From the NCBI GenBank assembly GCA_900544455.1, contig UQVJ01000001.1, positions 1 to 63,690 of the forward strand: a DNA stretch of 63,690 bases. Direction: 5' to 3'. This DNA is from an uncultured Eggerthella sp. (GTDB taxonomy: Bacteria > Actinomycetota > Coriobacteriia > Coriobacteriales > Eggerthellaceae). The notes beneath the pieces were generated by a model, which did no database searches, was not told the DNA's origin, and worked only from the letters and a program-made list of their open reading frames with translations. This document shows positions 33,697 to 41,624 of the stretch, in pieces. Every line of letters starts with the position of its first letter. Position 1 is the first letter of the stretch. The translations under genes were made by a program, and so were the position numbers.

Positions 33697-35376
33697 GTGG
33701 CTGAATTCATTTACCAGATGTATCAAGCGCGCAAAGCCCATGGCGACAAGGTTATCTTGGACGACGTGACGCTTTCGTTTTACCCTGGCGCCAAGATCGG
33801 CGTAGTAGGCCCTAATGGCATGGGCAAGTCAACCTTGCTGAAGGTTATGGCTGGCCTCGAAGAGGTTTCTGCGGGCGACGCGCGTCTTACCCCTGGCTAT
33901 ACGGTTGGCATTCTTCAGCAGGAGCCCCCGCTCGACGAAGAGGCTACGGTAATCGAGAACATTCGCATGGCGTTTGCCGATGTGCTTGCCAAGGTTGAGC
34001 GCTTCAATGCCATCGGCGCGGAAATGGCCGATCCCGATGCCGATTTCGATGCCCTGATGGAAGAAATGGGCGCGCTCCAAAACGATATCGATGCTGCAAA
34101 CGGATGGGATCTGGACAGTCAGCTTTCCCAGGCAATGGATGCCTTGCAGTGCCCCGACCCCGATGCTCCTGTAAAGGTGCTTTCCGGTGGCGAGCGTCGT
34201 CGCGTTGCGCTGTGCAAGCTTCTGCTTGAAGCGCCCGACCTGCTTCTTTTGGACGAGCCCACCAACCACTTGGATGCCGAATCGGTGCTGTGGTTGGAGC
34301 AATTCCTTCATCGATATCCTGGTGCGGTGCTTGCGGTAACGCACGATCGCTACTTCCTCGACAACGTCGCTGAATGGATCTGCGAAGTTGATCGCGGTCA
34401 TCTGTATCCCTACAAGGGCAATTACTCTACCTACCTGGAAACCAAGGCTGCCCGTCTGGAATCGCAGGGTCAGCAGCAGGCGAAACTGGCAAAACGCATG
34501 AAGAATGAACTGGAATGGGTTCGTTCTAGCCCGAAGGCGCGCCAAGCCAAGAACAAGGCGCGTCTTGAGCGTTATGAGCAGATGGAAGCCGAGGCACGTA
34601 GCGCCAAGAGCGTTGACTTCACCGATATCACCATTCCTGTTGGTCCTCGCTTGGGCTCTAAGGTTCTTGAGGTTGAGCATATGCACAAGCAGTTCGGCGA
34701 CCGCGTGCTTATCGACGATCTTTCATTCAGCTTGCCGCGCAACGGCATCGTTGGTGTTATCGGCCCCAATGGCGTTGGCAAGTCGACCCTGTTCAAGATG
34801 ATTGTGGGCAAAGAGCCGGTTTCTGGCGGCACGCTTGAGCTGGGTGAAACCGTGCAGATTTCCTACGTTGATCAGAATCGTGAAGGTCTTGACCCGAAAA
34901 AGACGCTTTGGGAAGTGGTTTCCGACGGGTTGGATTATATCCGCGTAGGCGAAACCGAGATTCCCAGCCGTGCGTATGTGGCGAACTTCGGCTTTAAGGG
35001 TTCTGACCAGCAAAAGCCCGCCGGCGTTCTTTCTGGCGGTGAGCGCAATCGCTTGAACCTTGCCCTTACGCTGAAGCAGGGGGGTAACCTACTCCTGCTC
35101 GACGAGCCCACGAACGACCTGGATGTAGAAACGCTTGAAAGCCTCGAAGAAGCGCTGCTGGCGTTCCCCGGCTGCGCAGTAATCACCAGTCACGACCGTA
35201 TGTTCCTTGACCGTATTGCCACGCATATTCTTGCATGGGAGGGTACCGACGAAAACCCCGGCAATTGGCATTGGTTCGAAGGCAACTTCGATTCTTATCA
35301 GAAGAACAAGATCGAACGTCTGGGTGAAGAAGCTGCAAAACCCCATCGTCTGCATCGCAAGCTTACGCGCGACTAG
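33697..35376 (+). CDS. ettA: ABC-F ATPase EttA (energy-dependent translational throttle)
   Basis: Soluble ABC-F protein that binds the ribosomal E site and gates the first elongation step according to ATP/ADP. 559 residues, close to the 555 of E. coli EttA. Two ATPase domains: Walker A GPNGMGKST and GPNGVGKST; signatures LSGGERRR and LSGGERNR; Walker B LLLLDEPTNHLD and LLLLDEPTNDLD. The linker carries the basic WVRSSPKARQAKNKARLERY stretch typical of EttA. Start taken as GTG at 33697 (VAEFIYQMYQ), 6 bases after AAAGGA; a frame extension of five codons exists. Not an obvious antibiotic-resistance ABC-F. Confidence 0.95.
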   Translation: MAEFIYQMYQARKAHGDKVILDDVTLSFYPGAKIGVVGPNGMGKSTLLKVMAGLEEVSAGDARLTPGYTVGILQQEPPLDEEATVIENIRMAFADVLAKVERFNAIGAEMADPDADFDALMEEMGALQNDIDAANGWDLDSQLSQAMDALQCPDPDAPVKVLSGGERRRVALCKLLLEAPDLLLLDEPTNHLDAESVLWLEQFLHRYPGAVLAVTHDRYFLDNVAEWICEVDRGHLYPYKGNYSTYLETKAARLESQGQQQAKLAKRMKNELEWVRSSPKARQAKNKARLERYEQMEAEARSAKSVDFTDITIPVGPRLGSKVLEVEHMHKQFGDRVLIDDLSFSLPRNGIVGVIGPNGVGKSTLFKMIVGKEPVSGGTLELGETVQISYVDQNREGLDPKKTLWEVVSDGLDYIRVGETEIPSRAYVANFGFKGSDQQKPAGVLSGGERNRLNLALTLKQGGNLLLLDEPTNDLDVETLESLEEALLAFPGCAVITSHDRMFLDRIATHILAWEGTDENPGNWHWFEGNFDSYQKNKIERLGEEAAKPHRLHRKLTRD

Positions 35377-35408
35377 TGTCCAGCGGATAGTTTTTCGAAT
35401 GCTCAAGC

Positions 35409-35444
35409 AGAGAGGCAGCCTCTTTCGGGGCTGCCTCTCTTTTT
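35409..35444 (+). terminator. Intrinsic terminator of ettA
   Basis: Perfect 12-bp stem AGAGAGGCAGCC (35409-35420) with 35429-35440, then TTTT. Confidence 0.9.
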
Positions 35445-35537
35445 GTTGGCAGGTTTCACTGCGGACGTTTGGATTGCGCTCGGAATAAGGCAGCCACAGC
35501 GGCATAGCGTTGAAAATCGAAATAGTGCGAATGTGCA

Positions 35538-35577
35538 AAAAAAGAGAAAAGGCAACCTCGAAAGAGGTTGCCTTTTC
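35538..35577 (-). terminator. Intrinsic terminator of gpmA
   Basis: Perfect 14-bp stem (35546-35559 with 35564-35577), GAAA loop. On the minus strand it runs into TCTTTTTTT. Confidence 0.9.
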
Positions 35578-35612
35578 ATGCGTAAGCTTGCTGGGATTGA
35601 AGCGATCGAAAC

Positions 35613-36371
35613 TTATTTGGCTTTGCCCTGGTTTGCTACAGCGTTGATTTTGGCGTTGATGGTTTCTTCGTCGCCAACGTACTTCTTGTCAAGAACGTTG
35701 AAATCCTGGTCAAAGGTGTAAACCAGAGGCACGCCCGTGGGGATGTTCACGCCTACGATTTCGTCGTCGGAAAGCTTGTCGAACTGCTTTACCAGAGCGC
35801 GCAGGGAATTGCCATGGGCAACGATGAGCACGCGTTTGCCGGCGCGCATCTGAGGCTCGATTTCTTCCTCGAAGTAAGGCCATGCGCGAGCGATGGTGTC
35901 TTTCAGGCATTCTGCCAGGGGCATTTCATCGGCAGGAGCGTTGCGGTATGGAGCCATAAGGCGAGGATTGCGCTCGTCGGTTTCCTCCAGTGCGGGAGGA
36001 CGTACGTCGAAGCTGCGGCGCCAAATCTTAACCTGGTCTTCGCCGTATTTTGCAGCGGTTTCGGCCTTGTTCAGACCCTGAAGAGCGCCGTAGTGACGCT
36101 CGTTCAGGCGCCACGTCTTGTTGACGGGCAGCCATTCGCGATCCATTGCCTGAAGAATGTGGTTCAGCGTGTGGATAGCGCGCTTGAGGTACGAGGTGTA
36201 GCACACATCGAAGTCAAAGCCAGCTTCGGCAAGGGCGCGACCGCCATCGGATGCTTCTTTGCGGCCTGTATCGGTAAGGTCGACATCCATCCAGCCGGTG
36301 AAAAGGTTCAGCTTGTTCCATTCGCTTTCGCCATGGCGAACCAAGACGAGTTGCATGGTCGAATCAGTCAT
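35613..36371 (-). CDS. gpmA: 2,3-bisphosphoglycerate-dependent phosphoglycerate mutase
   Basis: Glycolytic/gluconeogenic interconversion of 3- and 2-phosphoglycerate through a phosphohistidine. 252 residues, normal length. Catalytic motif LVLVRHGESEWNKLNLFTGW, ERHYGALQGLNKAETA, RSFDVRPP, and the second His in VLIVAHGNSLRALVK. The ATG at 36369-36371 follows AGAAGGAAT. Monocistronic between ettA and the DUF2130 gene, with its own terminator. Confidence 0.96.
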   Translation of the reverse strand: MTDSTMQLVLVRHGESEWNKLNLFTGWMDVDLTDTGRKEASDGGRALAEAGFDFDVCYTSYLKRAIHTLNHILQAMDREWLPVNKTWRLNERHYGALQGLNKAETAAKYGEDQVKIWRRSFDVRPPALEETDERNPRLMAPYRNAPADEMPLAECLKDTIARAWPYFEEEIEPQMRAGKRVLIVAHGNSLRALVKQFDKLSDDEIVGVNIPTGVPLVYTFDQDFNVLDKKYVGDEETINAKINAVANQGKAK

Positions 36372-36603
36372 GATTCCTTCTCTTTCTCGTAGTAAGCGGG
36401 TTGCCCCGATTTTATTCGTAATGCGCGTTGTGCGCTAAGCAAGCAAAGCAGAGAGCACATGCGCAACATATTTAGTATGACGTTTCGGCAAATGCGTGGG
36501 GCACTGGTCGGGGAGCGTTGCCGTGCTTTCGTTGGACGGCGTATTTAAGCCGGGTGCTGCACCTTTCTGTCCTTTGTGCTGTACACGCAGCATGGTAATG
36601 GGT

Positions 36604-36612
36604 TGGTATGAT
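36604..36612 (+). promoter_or_regulatory. Extended -10 promoter of the DUF2130 gene
   Basis: TGGTATGAT: an extended -10 (TGn + TATGAT), placing the start point about 30 bases before the ATG at 36649. No good -35. Confidence 0.4.
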
Positions 36613-36648
36613 GGAACGAAAAGAAACTGCGCTTTAAGGAGCTTAAGC

Positions 36649-38298
36649 ATGAACGAAATAAAATGCCCGCACTGCGGAAAGGTGTTCCAGGTAGACGAGC
36701 GCGGTTTCGCCGATATCTTGCGTCAGGTGCGCACTGCCGAATTCGACAAGGAAATAGCTCAGCGCGAAGGTATGCTGCAAGAGAGGAATGCCCAGGCGGT
36801 AAAGCTTGCGGTTGCCAAGGCTCAGCAGGATGCTCAAGCGGAAGCTGCTCAGCGCGATGCTCTCATTGCTGAATTGGAAACGCGTCTTGCTGCCGAAAAG
36901 CGCGAACGCGAACAGGCAGAAAAGTCGTCTCAGCTTGAGCATGCCAACGAACTTGAAGCGGCGCTTGCGAAGAAGCAAGTTGAAATTGCCCAGTTACAGG
37001 CGGATGTGAAAAGGTTATCGGCCGACCATGATGCGGAAAATCGTATTGCCAAGGCGGAGCATGAACGTCTGCTTTCCGATGCAACCGCTCAGCGTGATGC
37101 GGAGATTGCGGCATTGCGCCAGCAGATTTCCTTTCAGGAGAGCGCCTTCAAACAACAACTTGAATCGCAGATTCAGCACTATTCTCAGAAGATGGCCGCC
37201 GATAAGGCGGAAAGTGCTCGTGTGGCTGCTGAAGAATCGGCAAAGCTGCAGCAGACCATCGCCGCGCAGAAGCAGCAGATAGAGTCGCAAACCCAGCAGT
37301 TCAAAGCAGAAAAAGAGCTTGCGGTAAGCGAAGCTCGTGCTGCTGCCGAGCGTCAGCGCGATGAGCTGGCTGCTCAGGTTAAGCTTCAGGAAGCCCAGTC
37401 TGCGCAGGAGAAGGCCGCCCTGCGCGAGAAGATGACCAACGAACTTGCCGCAAAAGATGAGCTCATCAAGTACAAGGACGAAGAAATCGCCCGCGTCAAG
37501 GAAATGAAAGCACGTCTTTCCACCAAAATGGTTGGCGAATCGCTTGAGCGTCATTGCGAAACCGAGTTCAACAAAATTCGTGCCACGGCATTCCCTCATG
37601 CGTATTTCGAAAAAGACAACGATGTGGTCGAGGGCACCAAGGGCGATTTCGTCTTCCGCGAAACCGATCCGGCAACGGGCGAAGAAGTGGTTTCCATCAT
37701 GTTCGAGATGAAGAACGAAAACGATGAAACGCGCACTAGGCACAAGAACGAGGATTTCTTTGCCAAGCTCGACTCCGACCGCAAAAAGAAGGGGTGCGAG
37801 TATGCGGTTCTGTGTACCATGCTTGAACCCGACAACGATCTTTATAACGAAGGTATTGTCGACGTGAGCTACCGATATGAAAAGATGTACGTTATCCGTC
37901 CGCAATTCTTCATACCCATCATTTCCATTCTGCGTAACGCTGCGTTGTCTGCCCTGCAGTACAAAACCGAGCTTGCCGAAGTACGCAACCAGAACATCGA
38001 CATCACGAACTTCGAAAACTCGATGGAAGATTTCAAAACAAAGTTTGCACGCAATTACGACCTTGCTAGCCGCAAGTTCCAGACGGCTATAGATGAAATT
38101 GATAAGACCATCGACCACCTGCAGAAAACGAAAGAAGCGCTGCTGGGCAGCGAAAGAAATCTGCGCTTGGCAAACGACAAGGCGCAAGACCTTACCATTA
38201 AGAAGCTTACGCGCAAGAATCCCACTATGAAGGCGAAGTTTGCTGCGCTGAAGGAAACTGAAAGCGCCTTGCCTGACGGTGTTGATCAAGAAGATTAG
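36649..38298 (+). CDS. DUF2130 coiled-coil protein
   Basis: 549-residue protein. ATG at 36649 follows TAAGGAGC; the frame extends 51 codons further without a ribosome site. The N-terminus has a small zinc-ribbon-like knuckle, IKCPHCGKVFQVDE (CxxC). Residues ~20-270 are a continuous highly charged coiled coil rich in Ala, Glu, Gln, Lys. The DUF2130 domain follows (from about MVGESLERHCETEFNKIRA), with DFVFRETD, MFEMKNENDETRTRHKNEDF and DRKKKGCEYAVLCTML. This arrangement of an acidic residue followed by ExK-like strands is reminiscent of PD-(D/E)XK nuclease folds, so DNA cleavage or binding is possible; that is inference. Orphan gene, no defence partner visible. Confidence 0.88.
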   Translation: MNEIKCPHCGKVFQVDERGFADILRQVRTAEFDKEIAQREGMLQERNAQAVKLAVAKAQQDAQAEAAQRDALIAELETRLAAEKREREQAEKSSQLEHANELEAALAKKQVEIAQLQADVKRLSADHDAENRIAKAEHERLLSDATAQRDAEIAALRQQISFQESAFKQQLESQIQHYSQKMAADKAESARVAAEESAKLQQTIAAQKQQIESQTQQFKAEKELAVSEARAAAERQRDELAAQVKLQEAQSAQEKAALREKMTNELAAKDELIKYKDEEIARVKEMKARLSTKMVGESLERHCETEFNKIRATAFPHAYFEKDNDVVEGTKGDFVFRETDPATGEEVVSIMFEMKNENDETRTRHKNEDFFAKLDSDRKKKGCEYAVLCTMLEPDNDLYNEGIVDVSYRYEKMYVIRPQFFIPIISILRNAALSALQYKTELAEVRNQNIDITNFENSMEDFKTKFARNYDLASRKFQTAIDEIDKTIDHLQKTKEALLGSERNLRLANDKAQDLTIKKLTRKNPTMKAKFAALKETESALPDGVDQED

Positions 38299-38426
38299 GG
38301 AGCTTTGAGTGCTTCTTCCATTTTTGTAAATCTTTCCCGAATAGCCTGAAAAGGGAAAGTAATAAGGCTCGCTTCGGCTTAGAATGGCTTCGTTTTGTTT
38401 AAGAGGCTGAGTTTCAGGAGCGCTTG

Positions 38427-39611
38427 GTGACCCAGAAAATGACAGGCAGGCAATGGCTCGCCCTTGCAGGCATCGCTGTTGCTGCGTTTGTGTTCAATTC
38501 TTCGGAGTTTATGCCAGTAGGCTTGCTTACCGATATCGGCAAAACGTTTGGAACCAGTGAGGCTACGACGGGTATGCTGGTTTCGGTGTATGCGTGGGCG
38601 GTAATGCTGCTTTCCGTGCCGTTGATGATCATTGCGACGCGCTTAGATTTTCGCAGGCTGCTCCTGGTGGTTATTGTTGTGTTTCTTATTGGGCAGGTGC
38701 TTACATCTCTGTCGACGAGCTACTGGATGCTCATGGCGGCACGTATGGTGGTTGCTTGCGCTCATTCGGTATTCTGGGCCATCGCCGCGCCTATCGCAGT
38801 GCGTCTGGTGCCGAAAAACAAGCGGGCTCTTGCTTTGAGCGTTGTCGAAACGGGTACGGCCGTTGCCGCTATCGTAGGATTGCCATTGGGTCGAGCTATT
38901 GGTTTGGCGGTGGGGTGGCGCCTAACATTTGCCATTGTGGCGGTAATATCTGTGCTCTTGCTGGTGTATCTGCTTATCACTTTGCCCTGGGTTCCCGGTG
39001 CGGAGCCTTTCAGCGTTGGTCAGTTGCCGGGGTTGTTTCAGAACAAGGGTTTGGTGGCATTGTTCATTCTTACCGCGCTGTACGCATGGGGCTACTACAC
39101 GGGCTACAGCTATATTGAGCCTTTCTTGCTGCAAGTGGCAGGATTGGAAAACGATGTGGTTACCCTGGTTCTTTCCGTGTTTGGCGTTGCAAGTATCATC
39201 GGCAGCATATTGTGCTCCAAGCTGTATCCTCGCTTCCGTTTTCCCTTCTTCAAGGTCATCACCATCGGTGTGCCGGTAGCCTTGCTGCTGATGCATGCTG
39301 CGGCGGGTTTGGGCCTTGCGGCAATACTTGGCGTTGTTGTTCTGTGGGGCATAAGCGCGGCTTCGGTAAGCGTTGTGTATCAGGCAGAAATTATCAATGT
39401 TTCTTCCGACGAAGAAGAAACGGTTGCCATGGCATTTTTCTCGGGAATCTTCAACTTCGGTATCGGTACCGGTGCTCTTTTGGGTGGTCAGGTGGTCAAT
39501 ACGCTAGGCATTGCGAGCGTGTTTTATGCGGGCGGCGTTATTGGCGCGGTTTCGGTTCTGTTCTGCTTGGCTGTGGCGGTTGGGCGCCTTAAGCGGTATT
39601 CCGTGAAATAG
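38427..39611 (+). CDS. MFS transporter, sugar-efflux/AraJ-SotB-like
   Basis: Drug:H+ antiporter-1 type MFS protein of 394 residues and twelve helices. The N-terminal FVFNSSEFMPVGLLTDI is the family signature (…EFxPVGLL…). RLDFRRLLLVVIVVFLIGQV follows as motif A, and GTAVAAIVGLPLGRAIGLA is motif C. The start is most likely the GTG at 38427, 6 bases after AGGAG; a TTG three bases earlier is possible. Members export arabinose, IPTG, purine nucleosides or drugs, so the substrate is open. Orphan between DUF2130 and the attenuator-controlled MHS gene. Confidence 0.85.
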   Translation: MTQKMTGRQWLALAGIAVAAFVFNSSEFMPVGLLTDIGKTFGTSEATTGMLVSVYAWAVMLLSVPLMIIATRLDFRRLLLVVIVVFLIGQVLTSLSTSYWMLMAARMVVACAHSVFWAIAAPIAVRLVPKNKRALALSVVETGTAVAAIVGLPLGRAIGLAVGWRLTFAIVAVISVLLLVYLLITLPWVPGAEPFSVGQLPGLFQNKGLVALFILTALYAWGYYTGYSYIEPFLLQVAGLENDVVTLVLSVFGVASIIGSILCSKLYPRFRFPFFKVITIGVPVALLLMHAAAGLGLAAILGVVVLWGISAASVSVVYQAEIINVSSDEEETVAMAFFSGIFNFGIGTGALLGGQVVNTLGIASVFYAGGVIGAVSVLFCLAVAVGRLKRYSVK

Positions 39612-39746
39612 CCCGAAACGTTCAGTTTCTCGTTCGATGCTTTAAAGGTGCAGGTATGCGCGGTTTGGACCATTGGTCTTTATTTCGCCTTTGTTTCGAA
39701 AATGTCCAGACTCTGTGACGATGCGAAATTAATCAATGTTGGGCAA

Positions 39747-39777
39747 TTGAAACTTTTGCCGAAAGGGCGAATATAGA
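39747..39777 (+). promoter_or_regulatory. Putative promoter of the MHS leader transcript
   Basis: TTGAAA (39747-39752) and TATAGA (39772-39777) with a long 19-base spacer, upstream of the leader peptide. Two small hairpins follow (39783-39801 and 39806-39821). Confidence 0.35.
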
Positions 39778-39839
39778 GCCATCGAACGCAAGGGGCGTTC
39801 GGTATAAGCGCTTGGGCGCTTAAGTGTTAGGACGAACTT

Positions 39840-39887
39840 TTGAATTACCGCAACCTGCATACTGAAATTATCAGCTCCATTATTTAG
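39840..39887 (+). CDS. Isoleucine-rich leader peptide
   Basis: 15-codon reading frame starting TTG at 39840, 7 bases after AGGA (39829-39832), and ending TAG at 39885-39887. Product MNYRNLHTEIISSII: four of the last six codons are isoleucine (ATT ATC AGC TCC ATT ATT). It lies directly before a set of alternative hairpins and an intrinsic terminator, the architecture of translation-coupled attenuators. Ribosome stalling at the Ile codons would report low charged tRNA-Ile. Too short to be functional otherwise. No homologue is recognised; the call rests on codon content, ribosome site and the structures behind it. Confidence 0.7.
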   Translation: MNYRNLHTEIISSII

Positions 39888-39984
39888 GGCTCGGGTTGCT
39901 TTGAATCAGCTGCCCGAACCCTAATCGGGCAGCTGATGGTTTTGAATCCGGAGGCTGTTTAAAGAAACGGCTTCCGGATTTTTT
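39884..39984 (+). promoter_or_regulatory. Transcription attenuator (alternative hairpins plus terminator) of the MHS transporter gene
   Basis: Three mutually exclusive pairings can be drawn. (1:2) 39884-39895 with 39913-39924, 11 of 12 matched. (2:3) 39905-39917 with 39925-39937, 13 perfect pairs. (Terminator) 39945-39960 with 39965-39980, 16 pairs including two G-U, then six T's. In addition, CTTTGAATCAGC (39899-39910) can pair with GCTGTTTAAAG (39954-39964), breaking the terminator. A stall at the first Ile pair would leave strand 1 free, favour 1:2 and keep the anti-terminator strand unpaired; no stall would cover strand 1, favour 2:3 and allow termination. The mechanism is inferred. Confidence 0.65.
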
Positions 39985-40088
39985 ATTCTCGTAACATCTG
40001 CTCCCCGCGCGTCGTCTTCTTCGAACAGCCTTTTGATCCCAAACCTTGATTCATCGGTTCACGGATTGAAGGAAAAGAAGGAAACGGA

Positions 40089-41423
40089 ATGTCAAGTACG
40101 GTAGCAACAGCATCGGCAATGGCGCCTGTGGGTGTCGGATCGAAAGAGAAGAATTCAACAGCTGAAATCGTGGCAGCTTCAATGGTGGGAACCGCTATCG
40201 AGTTCTACGACAATTACTGCTACAGTATCGCGGCGGCAAGCTATTTTGGGCTGATCTTCTTTACCGATGTTGCGAAGTCCGATCCGGTGTTGGCAACGTT
40301 GCTTTCATTCGTGACTTTCGCCGTTTCGTTTTTGGCACGTCCGTTTGGCTCGTTGATATTCGGTCATTTTGGCGACAAGCTTGGCCGTAAGAAAACACTA
40401 GTGGTTGCCCTGATGCTTATGGGCATCGCAACCTTTGTGGTGGGTTTGCTTCCCGGGTATGAGGTTCTTGGCCCGACTTCCGTTGTTCTTTTGTGCGTGT
40501 GCCGCGCTTGCCAGGGTTTGGGCCTTGGTGGCGAATGGTCCGGCGCTGCCTTAGTAGCGACCGAAAATGCCCCGAAGGGGAAGCGAGCCCTGTACGGTGC
40601 GTTCCCCAACATGGGCGCTCCCATCGGCTTCTTTTGCGCATATGGCGTAAACCTGCTGCTTGATTCTACCTTGCCCGCCGATGCGATGGTTGCGTGGGGT
40701 TGGCGTATCCCGTTCCTGCTTTCCGCATTGCTGGTGGTAGTTGGGCTGGTTGTGCGCTTGCGCATGACGGAAACTCCCGTATTCCAGAAAGCACAGCGCG
40801 AAAACCGCACGGTAAAGATGCCTCTTGCTATGCTTCTTCGTCACAACTGGAGGCAGGTTGTGCTCGGCACCTGCGCGGTTAGCATTACCTATACGCTCTT
40901 CTATGTGTTGGGAACTTGGTCGCTTTCCTACGGTGTGTCAACCTTGGGCTTCACTCAGCAGCAGTATCTGGGAATGCAGATGGTATCGGTGTTCTTCTTT
41001 GCGGGCTTCATCGTTGTCGGTTGCCTGAGTGCTGATCGTTTCGGCAGGAAGCCTGTGGTTGCACTTGCTACCGTGGCAACCTTGGTGTTTGCGCTCTTTG
41101 CTCCCATGCTGCTTTCTGTTCATAGCGCTTTGAACGTGATGCTGTTCCTCTGCATCGGTTTTATGTGCATGGGCGCTGTTTTCGGGCCCACCGGTTCGTA
41201 CTTGCCTGAGTTGTTCCCCGCCCGCGTTCGTTATTGCGGTTCTGGCCTCTCCTATAACTTGGCTGCAATTGTCGGCGGCGCCTTCGCTCCCACTATTGCT
41301 TCGGCGCTTGTTATGAATTTCGGCATCATGTCCTTGGGCTGGTACCTGGGAGGTATGGCTGTTGTTTCTCTTGCTGCCCTGTTCTTCTTCCGTGAAAGCA
41401 AGGATGTTAACTACGAGGAATAG
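40089..41423 (+). CDS. MHS-family MFS transporter (metabolite:H+ symporter)
   Basis: Proton-coupled uptake carrier of 444 residues, twelve helices, of the family of ShiA, ProP, KgtP and CitA. Signatures: GTAIEFYDNYCYSIAAA in helix 1, RPFGSLIFGHFGDKLGRKKT (MFS motif A), RACQGLGLGGEWSGAALVA in helix 4 and GPTGSYLPELFPARVRYCGS near helix 10. The ATG follows AAGGAAACGG. It is the only gene downstream of the Ile-codon leader and attenuator, so its product may take up isoleucine, a branched-chain 2-oxo acid or a precursor; the family itself transports mostly carboxylates, betaines and proline. Substrate unproven. Confidence 0.88.
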   Translation: MSSTVATASAMAPVGVGSKEKNSTAEIVAASMVGTAIEFYDNYCYSIAAASYFGLIFFTDVAKSDPVLATLLSFVTFAVSFLARPFGSLIFGHFGDKLGRKKTLVVALMLMGIATFVVGLLPGYEVLGPTSVVLLCVCRACQGLGLGGEWSGAALVATENAPKGKRALYGAFPNMGAPIGFFCAYGVNLLLDSTLPADAMVAWGWRIPFLLSALLVVVGLVVRLRMTETPVFQKAQRENRTVKMPLAMLLRHNWRQVVLGTCAVSITYTLFYVLGTWSLSYGVSTLGFTQQQYLGMQMVSVFFFAGFIVVGCLSADRFGRKPVVALATVATLVFALFAPMLLSVHSALNVMLFLCIGFMCMGAVFGPTGSYLPELFPARVRYCGSGLSYNLAAIVGGAFAPTIASALVMNFGIMSLGWYLGGMAVVSLAALFFFRESKDVNYEE

Positions 41424-41451
41424 CGTCAGGCATCGGCTTGCCTAGAAATCA

Positions 41452-41539
41452 AAGAATGTCCCTTGATACAGCGTTGAACTGCCCCACATTTCTCTCGATT
41501 CAAGGAGGGGCGGTTCACGGTGCGTCGAGGGGCATTCTT
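41452..41539 (+). repeat. Long imperfect inverted repeat between MHS and WYL genes
   Basis: Arm 41452-41485 (starts AAGAATGTCCCTTGA) pairs with arm 41507-41539 (ends GGGGCATTCTT) over about 33 positions with a 21-base loop. Most differences are T-to-C type, which remain G-U pairs in RNA read from the plus strand but would be A-C mismatches from the other strand. There is no T-tract. It may be the 3' end structure of the MHS mRNA or a small structured RNA. Confidence 0.6.
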
Positions 41540-41572
41540 CGCTTGATGGGGTGGGGTTGTTTCCGGTGATGC

Positions 41573-41603
41573 TATCATGGTGTACATAAAAGTACCCAGT
41601 ACT
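41573..41603 (+). promoter_or_regulatory. Promoter and operator-like dyad of the WYL regulator
   Basis: TATCAT (41573-41578) preceded by TGC forms an extended -10. AGTAC-CCA-GTACT (41591-41603), a perfect 5-3-5 dyad, lies just after the predicted start point, suitable for autorepression. Confidence 0.4.
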
Positions 41604-41624
41604 GGTTCAATTGAAAGGTTCGCC

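Noticed and set aside
33697..35376. Antibiotic-resistance ABC-F protein
   Set aside because: Length, linker and both ATPase domains fit EttA; no extended resistance-type linker.
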